From positions 20,667,510-20,731,509 of the forward strand of contig NC_087077.1 in the NCBI RefSeq assembly GCF_026151205.1: a stretch of DNA of 64,000 nucleotides, given 5' to 3'. The position numbers were made by a program, and so were the translations under genes. This document shows, piece by piece, positions 1 through 9,111 of this stretch. Source of the DNA: Bolinopsis microptera (lineage: Eukaryota > Ctenophora > Tentaculata > Lobata > Bolinopsidae). How positions within the stretch are numbered: the stretch's first letter is position 1; every line of letters begins with the position of its first letter. Under the pieces are notes generated by a model that searched no databases, was not told the DNA's origin, and saw only the letters and a program-made list of their open reading frames with translations.

Positions 1-2091
1 GTTAACTTCAATTTTAGAGCCTTTTTTATGAACTGGAACAACGTTTGCCATTTTCCAATCTGCTGGAATACATCCAGTTTTATAAGAAGCTTCAAAAAGG
101 ATAGCAAGAGGCTTAGACAGGCTCACTGAACAGTACTTTAAAATTCTTCCATGGATATTGTCGGCCCCTTGCGCTTTACTTGGATCAATATTTTCAAGTA
201 AACCTTTGATTTTACAAGTGTCGAAATTGACCTGAAAATCACGGTCACTGGAAAAGTCGATATCTATATCATAATCACTACCCTCTGTAAACTGTTCGTT
301 AAAATATTTATTGAATAACTCACACTGTCCTTGCGGATCGGACCGTAGGCAACCATTGTAGCTGACTGTTTCAGGAATGCGATTAGAGTTTGATTTAGAT
401 TTCACAAAAGACCAGAACTTTTTGTTAATGAGATTTCTGTTATCATCATCTTCAAAGTTTGCGTCCAATTTTGCATCAACGAGATTTTTAAAATCCCTCC
501 TAGCTTTGGAAAATTTTAAATATTTTTTTGGATTAGAAGACTGTTTCCATTCGTCATGTAGTCGCTCCTTTTTTCTACATAAATCAAAGACATCTGAGTC
601 AAACCATGGGGGTTGAAATTCATCGGAGACAGATATCTTAGGAATATGTGAATTACAATGAGAAGTGAAAATAGTATTGAAAACTGACCAGGCCTCTTCG
701 ACTGGTTTACCACTAAGTAGATGTTCCCAGTTTTCAGAATTCAGTGCATTATTTAAATTGGTCCAATTGGCCCTTTTGAAGCTATAGATTTTTCGTTTGG
801 TAGACTTTTTCTTTCTAGCGTTAAGTCTTATGTCAAATCTTATCGCATAGTGATCCGACCCACAAATACCATGTTTACTGTCAACAATTAATTCTGATAT
901 AATTTCTGGCTTATCCGTCAAAACTACATCTAGAACATTTCCCCTGTAATGTGTAGGGTCTGTTACCAGCTGCTGTAAAGATAAATCATTAAACGTATCA
1001 ATGAATGCTTGTTCAATAGGAACAGAGGAGGAGCCCTCATCCCATCTGACCTGGGGCATATTCAAATCACCAACCAAGGTAATGCTCTGTACTCTTCTAC
1101 GCCTACGGATGTTATGTAGGTATTGCTTGACTCTATCATGGTTATCATTGCCAAGTGTGCCAACTCTGTAGAACGAGCTTAATATGGATTTTCTTCCTAA
1201 CTTGTCAGAAAGCTCAATACTCAAAATCTCGGCTCTACATTTGACAGGAATGATTTTAGATTCTATGTCAAGACAATGTTTTATGGCAATAAGGACACCA
1301 CCCCCATTTACTCTGAATTTCCGACTATTCTGGGGGTCCGGGGGATGAGTAAAGCTAGAACGGTCAAGTCTAAATACTTTGTAATCAGCTGTCGAGATGA
1401 TTTCACTATCATGGATATTGTCCTTTAACCATGTTTCATTATAAACTACAATATCTGGTTTATTGATATAAATAAAATGGTTTAGTTCGTGAATTTTTGT
1501 AGAGTGGAGAGTGGGATTTGCATCTCCAAGTTCACCAAAAGGGATCAAGCCCTGAACGTTACAATAAAAAACTGAGCAGTTTCCCGGGGGTCCTGGATTT
1601 TTCATGCTAGGGTTACAAATAAAGATAAGGAGAAAGTTTATGAGTAGTATCCAAAGGTAAAGTGATGCAGTTATATTTTGTAGATATGGGATTAAGCCTC
1701 GTTTGGAATTGTATTTAACAAAGAACGTATGTAGTGTTTTACCTCTAATAGATAAGCTACTCATTGTACGTCTAATTGCAATACCAAAGATAACAAGGTA
1801 GAAATTGCAAAGTAAATTACCAAGACTGTTAATATTTAGTAGGAGTGGAGATTTAATAAGCTGTATCAGTTTAGCAGGGTTTGTAGGTGGGTTTTCCAAA
1901 ATACAGGTGGTAAAACAGAGTAACATAACAAGGACGAAATAATAGTACATAAAAGCAAGACATATGTGATGTGGTTTGAATGAGTTTTGAACGGGTGTGG
2001 AGTGTATTACTGAATTCTTTGTTCTCTTCTTGTTTGAGTGGCTATTATTAAAGTAGCCAATACGTTTTCTATATGTTTCTAACTCAATCAT
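1..2091 (-). CDS. LINE A ORF2, 5' part (endonuclease and start of reverse transcriptase), runs off the window
   Basis: The frame is open without a break from an ATG at 2091 to the window edge (697 codons seen, no stop reached). The first ~160 codons contain two hydrophobic stretches (about codons 36-50 and 144-157), followed at about codon 163 by KNPGPPGN. An APE-type endonuclease follows: YNETWLKD (Glu), the glycine-rich GGGVLIAIKH, VGDLNMPQ, VLDVVLTDKP and GSDHYAIRF in the usual order. The edge is reached in the first RT blocks (SKAQGADNIHGRILKY, then the DWKMANVVPVHKKGS block). The catalytic FADD/YADD block lies outside. The lack of stops over 2 kb indicates a young copy. The N-terminal half may be an ORF1-like leader read together with ORF2. 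The family is CR1/Jockey-group by architecture; the exact clade was not settled. Confidence 0.9.
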   Translation of the reverse strand, partial: MIELETYRKRIGYFNNSHSNKKRTKNSVIHSTPVQNSFKPHHICLAFMYYYFVLVMLLCFTTCILENPPTNPAKLIQLIKSPLLLNINSLGNLLCNFYLVIFGIAIRRTMSSLSIRGKTLHTFFVKYNSKRGLIPYLQNITASLYLWILLINFLLIFICNPSMKNPGPPGNCSVFYCNVQGLIPFGELGDANPTLHSTKIHELNHFIYINKPDIVVYNETWLKDNIHDSEIISTADYKVFRLDRSSFTHPPDPQNSRKFRVNGGGVLIAIKHCLDIESKIIPVKCRAEILSIELSDKLGRKSILSSFYRVGTLGNDNHDRVKQYLHNIRRRRRVQSITLVGDLNMPQVRWDEGSSSVPIEQAFIDTFNDLSLQQLVTDPTHYRGNVLDVVLTDKPEIISELIVDSKHGICGSDHYAIRFDIRLNARKKKSTKRKIYSFKRANWTNLNNALNSENWEHLLSGKPVEEAWSVFNTIFTSHCNSHIPKISVSDEFQPPWFDSDVFDLCRKKERLHDEWKQSSNPKKYLKFSKARRDFKNLVDAKLDANFEDDDNRNLINKKFWSFVKSKSNSNRIPETVSYNGCLRSDPQGQCELFNKYFNEQFTEGSDYDIDIDFSSDRDFQVNFDTCKIKGLLENIDPSKAQGADNIHGRILKYCSVSLSKPLAILFEASYKTGCIPADWKMANVVPVHKKGSKIEVN

Positions 2092-2608
2092 GTGAAATCT
2101 AACAATAAAACGACCAACTGTGGAGCAATAATTCCCTTTACGGTGTGTAATTTGTACTTGTATTATTGTCCGTGTCCAGTTTGTTTGCGTGATCAACGCC
2201 CGTCCGTGATTAGTTATACTATCATAATCAGTTATGTGATGTAATCACGTAACTGTAGAATTCATTTTCATCTATTTAAATTGAGAAAATAAGCAATATT
2301 CTGAGAAACGGAGATAACTCGTCTTAGATTAGATAAGATGTGATCAGCCAATCAGCTCATTCGAAGAGTGATGGACATAGATGCTGGACTAATATTGAGG
2401 CTCATGATGAATTAAAATTATACGTGATATTATTTAGGTATAACTTAGGCTGAAATTTGTTCGAATTTAGTTTACAGGTTATTATGGTGGATTTATAAGG
2501 TGACCATTTCCGCAGTTTGTTCTGTCAGCTACATGCTTGTTTAGTCGGTCTTGTTCTGTTCTTGAGTGAAATTGTTAAGTAGTGCAGCAATTCTATCATA
2601 AAGATTAA
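2092..2608. other. Spacer between LINE A ORF1 remnant and ORF2
   Basis: No coding signal is seen. Stops close the ORF2 frame just upstream of 2091. The stretch is AT-rich and probably belongs to LINE A or to its junction with flanking DNA. Confidence 0.4.
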
Positions 2609-2890
2609 TCACTTAACACGAAAAGAAAACTGACATAATAAATTTCTATACTGGCGCCGCAGGGGCAGATATCCTCTCTTTAGTCCTAGAGAAAGTAGAA
2701 TGCAGTGAACCCAACACTCAGATAGCACGGATTGACCAGACAAATTAAAGTGAAGGCCATCTCGTGCCAGGTGTGAGGTGCCAAATTTCAAGTTATCAAA
2801 CAGTTTGAAGTTAGAAAAAATATTAAAATATGGTTCGGGGAAAATATGGCGAAATTGCTCAAAACCCACCACATTTTCCCGGTCGCCATT
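2609..2890 (-). pseudogene. LINE ORF1 remnant, C-terminal end of an SGNH-type esterase
   Basis: About 93 codons are open, ending at a stop at 2609. The piece KFGTSHLARDGLHFNLSG has the Asp-x-x-His signature that closes SGNH hydrolase (block V) domains of LINE ORF1 proteins. It is followed by a basic tail with LGLKRGYLPLRRQYRNLL. Upstream an in-frame stop ends the similarity, so the serine-bearing block I is absent and the piece is not functional alone. It lies on the same strand and in the right order to be the ORF1 end of LINE A, 517 nt upstream of its ORF2. A short related stretch occurs at about 11210-11290. Confidence 0.6.
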
Positions 2891-3639
2891 TTACCGGTGT
2901 CCAACCTTTCAATTTTAGATTCAAAAATTTTGTCTCAGATGTAAATTTCCTTATTAGAAATAAGCAAGTTTAGAAATTTTCAGTTAAACAAAAAATTTCA
3001 GTTAAACAAAAATTTCAATTTTATGCCATTTATTACAGATTAAACAAGTTTACAATAAATCAATTTGATATTTAACGGAATCCTAATTCAATGTGCAGTA
3101 TGGTTGTCACTCTTTAAATAGGTTAGATATAGGTTGACGGGGCAAAGGAGTGTGCGTGCTGTTCGCTATTGCTCACACCAAACGGCAACCTAGTAAATGT
3201 TTTGTATGAACACCGGTCTCCATCACGACACAAAATTAGGATTGTAGAATTTATTGTATAACTATTAGTGCAGTGGAGGTAGCGGTGTGGTGCATTAATA
3301 GAGTGACAGCCTACTGATTTAGAGTTGTTTTTAAGTGAGCATAATGGGTATATTTTTGGATCTAATGGCAACTTTAAAATTTGTTCTTTTAATCATTTAT
3401 TAAATATCAGTTTAAAAATATATAAATCTGGAATCTGTTCACTCTGTGAACCAGTCCTATAAAAATTTCAAAAACCCTCCTAAATTAAATATTAAAAACG
3501 TCTCAGTAATGGAAATAGACATACAATTAAGAAATTATCCAATTTCTTAATATCTACCTAAGAGAAAAATACCTACCTAAGTCAATTTCTACCTGTAATA
3601 CACTAAATATTAGGTTAAATACATAGGTGGTGGAGTCAG
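2891..3639. other. No gene seen; AT-rich flank of LINE A and LINE B
   Basis: AT-rich sequence with a short direct repeat (cagttaaacaaaaa twice near 2980-3010). Short open frames here resemble nothing known. Some of the right-hand part may be 3' UTR of LINE B, whose exact end I could not place. Confidence 0.4.
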
Positions 3640-3700
3640 CACACATTTACCAAAATCAAAATTGTTTAATAGGAGGAGCCTGTGGGCCGAGATCACTGGA

Positions 3701-6700
3701 TTAAATTTGATGAAGGGGATTGTTTTCAAATGACAGCTGCATTATGTCATAATCGCTTGTGGTCCATGCCGAATCATTATAAGCATATTGCAGCTTTAGA
3801 AGTGCCTTTTTCAGGCGACTTTTAGCAAGGCTAATCTTGTAGGAGTAGTCAAAGAGCTTAAGTTTAGGTGCAATTGTGTTCCAAATTTTGGTGGATCTTG
3901 ATATAAAGTCATTAGATGGGAGTTGTGAAATGATAGTGGTTTCCTTTCTAGAAGATGACTGATAATGCTGTTGCAGTGATGCTGGGCACCTTAGTTTTAG
4001 TATTTTAAAAACTTCCATAAATGTGTGATATGTATATAAATTTTTGAAAGCCAGGATGTTTTGTTGCTTGAAAAGTGGTTTACAGTGCTCTAGTTGGAAG
4101 AATGTATGGTCAAGTGCCTGGCTGTCAAACTCTCTTGTTCTTGCACATGTAAGGAACTTGTTTAGGTATGCCTCTTTATCACCAAAGAGGACCCGTACAC
4201 AGTGCTTCTGAGACAGCCAGATACTTGCTGTCCTAAAGAGTGCTGCATCACCCCAAACTGAGATACAATATGTGAGGTGGGATTCAAATAGTGTGTGGTA
4301 GAGGTCTTTATGGAGTTCCTTTGGTACAGAGTCCCTAATTCTATTTAAGGTGGCAGAGGCATAGTTTAACTTTCGTTTAAGTGCTGTTATATGAGGCCCC
4401 CAGGAAAGCTGTTCGTCAATAACAACTCCAAGAAACTTAGTTGCTTTGGTTTTTTTAATTGGAAAGCCATCAATATGGAGTTGAAGCGAATCTGGCAATT
4501 CTACTGGTTTACTAGCCTTTGGTTTAAAATGCATATAACAGCACTTTGACATGTTGATGTGAAGTTTGTTAAGGATCATATACTTTTTTATACAGCTTAG
4601 CAATTTGTTGCCTTTCTCATAAGCTTCTTCTACAGTTTTTCCATCAATAAAAATGTTGGTGTCGTCAGCAAATAGTATGAAGGTTCCTAAATCCGAGGAA
4701 TTGGCAATATCATTTATGTATAGAAGAAAAAGGAGCGGTCCCAAAACAGAGCCTTGTGGAACTCCAAATTTAATGATAAGGTTTTCGGATTTTTCATTAA
4801 GGACTTCTGTATACTGTGTTCTATTTGATAAGTAGCTTTTAATAAGACAGTTTGCATTGCCTCTTATTCCATACCTATCTAGTTTTGTTAGGAGTGTACT
4901 ATGGTCGATTGTATCAAATGCTTTACTCAAATCTATAAATATTCCTAGAACATGGTTTCGTTTTTTTATGCTATCTTCAATAATCCTAACAGAGTAGTTA
5001 ACAGCATGGCTAGTAGAATGGGACTTGCGGAAGCCAAATTGGTTTTCATCAAGGATATTTTGTGACAGAGCGAAACTGTAGATACGGCTGTATATCACTT
5101 TTTCAAATATCTTACCAAATATAGGCAGTGTAGAGACAGGTCTGTAGTTTCCTACATCCTCTTGGTTTCCTTTCTTAAATATGGGAGTAACTTTCCCAAC
5201 TTTCAAAACATCAGGAAATACCCCGCTCATCATGAGTTTGTTGAAATGTTGGGCTAAAACAGGGCAGATTAAATGAGCTGACTTTTTGATTATACGGATC
5301 GGAATATCACTAGATTTGCCATTTTCCAACTTGGAAATTATTTCCATGAGCTCAGTATGTGAACAGTCAGATAGGAATATAGAGTTATTGTTGGATGGCA
5401 GGAGGTAGTCTTCAAATGTTGAAAATTCAGAAGCCTGTATAGGCAGGTCAGCTATTGATTCATTTAGAGTGGAGGCAATTGAGTTAAAGTATTTGTTGAA
5501 CTCGTTTGCAATAACCCTTCTATCTGTTATTTTTCTGTTGTCGATTATAAATGAGGGTTTTATAGTCTTTTTACACTTCCCTCTAAGTTCATTAATGATC
5601 TGCCATGTCTTCTTACGGTCGTGCTTATTTTCTATGATTTGGTTGCAAGAGTAAGTATTTTTTGCAGAGTTAATTACAGATTTGAGGATCCTTCGGTATA
5701 TTTTGAAGGTTTGTTCGAGAACATGGTCTCCATCAGGGTTTGCCTTAGTTTTAGATGTAATCCAGTTATCTTTTAATTCATGTTTTTTTTCAACGGCTGC
5801 TGAGATACTATCTGTTATCCAGGGGTTATTGATAGGATTCCGTTTAGTAGTTTTTGGCTTTACAAGTTTGCATGTTGCATCAAGTACACGATCAAATAAT
5901 TTAGTAAAATCCGAGAATTCATGAGAAGTGTGGAGCTTTGAGAGGTCAGTGTTCAGTAGGGTTAGGAATTTATTAAGGTTGGCATTACTGAAGTCGTAGT
6001 ACTGGACATGTTTTTCACTTTTTGGACCAACCTCAAATTCGATGTCAGTGAATTCAAATGTTGGAGCATGGTCACCAATTCTATCTGTTATACAACCTGA
6101 GAGAACACAGTTACCAGGGTCATTCGTGAGGATGTTGTCAATACAAGATGGTTTGCAATTTGGTCTCTCATGTGTAGGTATCGAAATAACGGGAGCGAAA
6201 CCATTTCTAAATAAGCATTCTTCAAAAAGAGTATAGTTGCCATGACCAGCATCACCATTCACTTTAAGAAGGTCAACATTAAAGTCCCCCATTATACGTA
6301 CACCAGATTTAGGGAGGAGTTTACATATGTGATCAAATGACTTAAGGAAATTATGAATGTCACCATTAGGAGGGCGATAGATGACCCCTGAGATGAGTGT
6401 GAGCTTGCTGGATGATTGAGTGATCTTAACAAAGATTGATTCAATATCAGGCGTGCAGTAGCCAAGATTTTCTATGACTTCTGCATTAAGGTGATTTGCT
6501 ACATACAGGGCAACACCAGTCCCTTTCAGCTTGTTCTCCTGAGTGACCTGATAAAAACTGTTGTATTGCGGTATTCTGTATAGTTCTTTAAGAGGTTCAT
6601 CTGTGTTTGTTTCAGCGATACCAATTACAGAGAAATTTAGTTCAATCCGTTTGAGTTCAACATTAAGACAATCGAAGTTGGTTTTGTTACCATCTAAGTT

Positions 6701-7096
6701 GACAAAGTAGGATGTGAATTTTGAGTGTGTGGATGAAGGATTACATGAGTTTTGAAGCTCCCTGACTACCCTATTAAGATCAGTTGTAGAGTAGCTCTGA
6801 CATTGGTCTAGAACATTCGAAATTTTTTGAATAGTTTCGTCATCACATCCACCTTCATCATCGTAGAATTTATCACCACCATCACTAATCATCCCAGAGA
6901 AGGGGTTGTAGCGTGGTATCACGTTCAGTGAACAAACCTTACATACCCATAGGCCATTGGTGGGGCAGAAACCTGCTACTTTAAAACATTTAGTATGAAT
7001 AGCTGTCCGACAGGCTTCACATTCCAGTAGGGGCTGCCCAATGTTGATGGGCCTTGAGCATGGCTCACAGACCTCCTTAATTAATTTCATGATCAT
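3701..7096 (-). CDS. LINE B ORF2: PHD finger, APE endonuclease, reverse transcriptase
   Basis: The frame is open from 7132 to a stop at 3701; the first ATG is at 7096. Residue numbers here count from 7132. A complete Cys4-His-Cys3 PHD finger lies at residues 22-67 (C22, C25, C38, C41, H46, C49, C64, C67). The endonuclease follows: IAETN, YRPPNGD, MGDFNVDLL near 282, and RIGDHAPTF near 353. The RT has VTPIFKKGN, NYRPVSTLP, NQFGFRKSHST, FIDLSKAFDTIDH near 737, GVPQGSVLGPLLF near 793 and the catalytic FADD near 822. A C-terminal LINE tail ends at about residue 1143. All blocks are present and in order, so this ORF looks able to encode a working enzyme. It would nick target DNA and prime reverse transcription there. 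Confidence 0.93.
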   Translation of the reverse strand: MIMKLIKEVCEPCSRPINIGQPLLECEACRTAIHTKCFKVAGFCPTNGLWVCKVCSLNVIPRYNPFSGMISDGGDKFYDDEGGCDDETIQKISNVLDQCQSYSTTDLNRVVRELQNSCNPSSTHSKFTSYFVNLDGNKTNFDCLNVELKRIELNFSVIGIAETNTDEPLKELYRIPQYNSFYQVTQENKLKGTGVALYVANHLNAEVIENLGYCTPDIESIFVKITQSSSKLTLISGVIYRPPNGDIHNFLKSFDHICKLLPKSGVRIMGDFNVDLLKVNGDAGHGNYTLFEECLFRNGFAPVISIPTHERPNCKPSCIDNILTNDPGNCVLSGCITDRIGDHAPTFEFTDIEFEVGPKSEKHVQYYDFSNANLNKFLTLLNTDLSKLHTSHEFSDFTKLFDRVLDATCKLVKPKTTKRNPINNPWITDSISAAVEKKHELKDNWITSKTKANPDGDHVLEQTFKIYRRILKSVINSAKNTYSCNQIIENKHDRKKTWQIINELRGKCKKTIKPSFIIDNRKITDRRVIANEFNKYFNSIASTLNESIADLPIQASEFSTFEDYLLPSNNNSIFLSDCSHTELMEIISKLENGKSSDIPIRIIKKSAHLICPVLAQHFNKLMMSGVFPDVLKVGKVTPIFKKGNQEDVGNYRPVSTLPIFGKIFEKVIYSRIYSFALSQNILDENQFGFRKSHSTSHAVNYSVRIIEDSIKKRNHVLGIFIDLSKAFDTIDHSTLLTKLDRYGIRGNANCLIKSYLSNRTQYTEVLNEKSENLIIKFGVPQGSVLGPLLFLLYINDIANSSDLGTFILFADDTNIFIDGKTVEEAYEKGNKLLSCIKKYMILNKLHINMSKCCYMHFKPKASKPVELPDSLQLHIDGFPIKKTKATKFLGVVIDEQLSWGPHITALKRKLNYASATLNRIRDSVPKELHKDLYHTLFESHLTYCISVWGDAALFRTASIWLSQKHCVRVLFGDKEAYLNKFLTCARTREFDSQALDHTFFQLEHCKPLFKQQNILAFKNLYTYHTFMEVFKILKLRCPASLQQHYQSSSRKETTIISQLPSNDFISRSTKIWNTIAPKLKLFDYSYKISLAKSRLKKALLKLQYAYNDSAWTTSDYDIMQLSFENNPLHQI

Positions 7097-7109
7097 AGTT
7101 ATGTGTCGG

Positions 7110-8627
7110 TTAGGTTGGACCAGTGGATCCAACCCTTTGTGCTGACTCCCTAGACACCTTTTCCTTCAGAAACACACAGTTTTTCATGTGGCTTACAAAC
7201 TTAGCTAAACCTCTACTTCCTAAGTGAATCGTGTCGTTACCCCTAGTGAACTTAACCGATAATAGCTTATTGTTATCTAAAAAACCATACATACCCTGAA
7301 ACCAAATATTAGGAAAACAGTTCTTTATCATCTCCTGTACCAAGTTGTTGTAGAGCATTATATTTTTATTCATTTCATGGATTCTTGATGGTAAAACAGG
7401 TACAACAAAAATGTTAGTAAGTGGACACAATTGACGTATTTCAGTTAGTTTGTTCTTTAAAGTTGACACTGTCTCGTGGATATCTGAGACATTTCTTACG
7501 TTTTCACAGCGTAGATCGTTGGTACCACACATAAGGAAAGCGTTGGAGAATCCAGCACACAGGTGTGGATCGATGTCTTTGACACGGGCAGCCTTGACTC
7601 GTTTACCAGGGAAGGAATGACCAACTTTACCTGCACCATCCCCAAAGTTGACATCTTTGGTATTCGAATCACCGATTAAAACGATGCTTCGTCGAGACTG
7701 GCTGCTGAGAGATCTGAAGGTGATCGAAAATCTCTCCTCTGTTGGGTTATCATCAGGCAATTTTGGCACACCGTGGCGGTACCAATTTTGTGAAGACCTT
7801 GTCATAGTGTAAAGTGAGTTAGACTTCACATCAAGCTCAATAGGATCTAGGTCTTTGTCTTGTTTGGATTCAAAAAGCACAGTTCTAGTCGCACCAATTG
7901 AGATCGTGACGATTTTCGAGTTGGCAAGAATAGTGGATTCATCATCAGAATGCATAGCTAGGTAGCTTTGGGATGGAGAGAGTCTGTCTGAGGAAGGGTA
8001 GTGGTTAATGAGGACCGAGTTTGGCTTGTGCTCGAGTTGTAGTTCTGAGGAGAACCTGTCAATAATGGAAACAAGTTCAGGTGGGATAGGCTCGTGTTCT
8101 TTAGGGGGCTGGGAACCAGTGTAGCTGTAGGGCTCTCCATACAGCCGGACGCTGTGGCCATTCTCTTCGATGAAGTCTCCAGAGTCCTTCAGATAACCTA
8201 GAAGGTCTCCTACACTGCTCAGTTCCTTGTCTGTCAGGTATAACTCTTTGTACTGCTCGTAAGGCTGTTCAGGACATTTTAGATTTCTTTTGGTGGGTGA
8301 TGGAATAACAGGTCTAGGTTGTTCTCTGAAGTTAAGCTGAAGGGATGCATTTGTTCTTCCTTTGAACTCCTGAATTTCATTGTTAAGGTTTTCTAGTCGA
8401 GCATTCAGGGATGTAATGTCGACGCTCGGAATTGACCTTTCAATGGTTTCTTTAACTGATTCACTTATCTTCTGGAGCAATGAATTTTCCAGGAGGGTGC
8501 TCTCGTTGAGTTGAACTGCTGTGGCACAGGTAATGGCTTCTTCAGCAAGAATTTTTTCTTTTTTAGCAGATGGGTGGTTCTTAGGCCTAGGAAAGATGCA
8601 AGTGTAACACCAGGGACATAGCCATTT
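7110..8627 (-). CDS. LINE B ORF1, main part: coiled coil, AlkB-like 2OG/Fe(II) dioxygenase, SGNH hydrolase
   Basis: Open from the A-run at 8625-8630 to a stop at 7110. Residues are numbered from 8480. A short heptad-like segment (about 1-45) precedes an AlkB domain at about 108-257. It has the YSYTGSQPP opening, NSVLINHYPSSD, the iron ligands of HSDDE (H177, D179) and RHGVPK (H236), and the 2-oxoglutarate arginines of RFSITFR (R250, R256, with the six-residue spacing of AlkB). An SGNH hydrolase follows at about 265-430: IGDSN (D271, S272), CGTNDLR (N321) and DTIHL (D416, H419). AlkB proteins remove alkyl groups from nucleic acids; SGNH domains are esterases common in LINE ORF1. That AlkB protects element RNA or cDNA is inference. 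No in-frame ATG follows the A-run soon, so translation must enter from the N-terminal segment. Confidence 0.9.
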   Translation of the reverse strand, partial: KWLCPWCYTCIFPRPKNHPSAKKEKILAEEAITCATAVQLNESTLLENSLLQKISESVKETIERSIPSVDITSLNARLENLNNEIQEFKGRTNASLQLNFREQPRPVIPSPTKRNLKCPEQPYEQYKELYLTDKELSSVGDLLGYLKDSGDFIEENGHSVRLYGEPYSYTGSQPPKEHEPIPPELVSIIDRFSSELQLEHKPNSVLINHYPSSDRLSPSQSYLAMHSDDESTILANSKIVTISIGATRTVLFESKQDKDLDPIELDVKSNSLYTMTRSSQNWYRHGVPKLPDDNPTEERFSITFRSLSSQSRRSIVLIGDSNTKDVNFGDGAGKVGHSFPGKRVKAARVKDIDPHLCAGFSNAFLMCGTNDLRCENVRNVSDIHETVSTLKNKLTEIRQLCPLTNIFVVPVLPSRIHEMNKNIMLYNNLVQEMIKNCFPNIWFQGMYGFLDNNKLLSVKFTRGNDTIHLGSRGLAKFVSHMKNCVFLKEKVSRESAQRVGSTGPT

Positions 8628-9111
8628 TTTGGCTGATGCAGTCTAAATCACCCTGGGAGAGTTTATTGGTACCAGGTAGATTACCGCAAGAGGCATGCCA
8701 TGATTGTTTACAGTCTGAGCACTGTATTACCCAGTCTTTTCCGTCTAGGGAACTGCTACATGGGCAAGAGGTCTTTTTAGTAGATTCTGACTTTTTCTTC
8801 GTCTGATCACTACTGTTTTTCTGCTCATTGGAGCTTGTTGAACTTGACTTGGGAGTAGTAGATTTGTTTGCGAGGGGACTGGCTTGTCCTCCTTTCGCCA
8901 GAGGACTTACACCACGTGGGCTTTGACGACGTTTGGCTTGTAGGTTCGAGGACTTCTGGGTGGGTGATCCAGAGGATAGAGTTTTCTTTTCTGTGTTTTT
9001 CTGCATTAGTGTATGTTTAGCAAGGAGCACATGATGAGATCGGGACCAGGGCACCATAGAACCAGCCAGCAGCCTGAAAATAAGATGATGAGAGTAAAAG
9101 AGTTTTGACAT
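8625..9111 (-). CDS. LINE B ORF1, N-terminal segment with PHD finger
   Basis: Starts at ATG 9111, or alternatively at the later ATG at about 9056, because cttattttcag just upstream of GCTGCTGGC looks like a 3' splice site. A Ser/Lys/Pro-rich basic linker leads to a PHD finger: CPC near 8765, CSDC, WHASC, and the last pair in WLCPWC just past the A6 run. The last Cys pair is only read if one base of that run is absent, so this copy carries a +1 lesion (or an assembly error) splitting ORF1. Reading on in the wrong frame ends at 8587. The finger suggests chromatin or nucleic-acid targeting of the ORF1 protein; that is inference. Confidence 0.7.

Larger units (their letters stand above)
3640..9111 (-). 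mobile_element. LINE B, nearly intact non-LTR retrotransposon with AlkB-SGNH ORF1
   Basis: A minus-strand LINE with two large ORFs in the order PHD / coiled coil / AlkB / SGNH (ORF1) then PHD / endonuclease / RT (ORF2). The ORF1 stop (7110-7112) is 13 nt before the first ATG of ORF2 (7096), which suits reinitiation after termination. Only one coding lesion is evident, an extra base in an A6 run at 8625-8630. Both outer ends are estimates: the 5' side is taken to the first ATG of the N-terminal frame and the 3' UTR length is unknown. I found no convincing target duplication. By RT and endonuclease motifs it falls in the CR1/Jockey group. Confidence 0.85.

Noticed and set aside
3123-3371. 82-codon minus-strand ORF
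   Set aside because: No motif and no fit with the neighbouring LINE frames.
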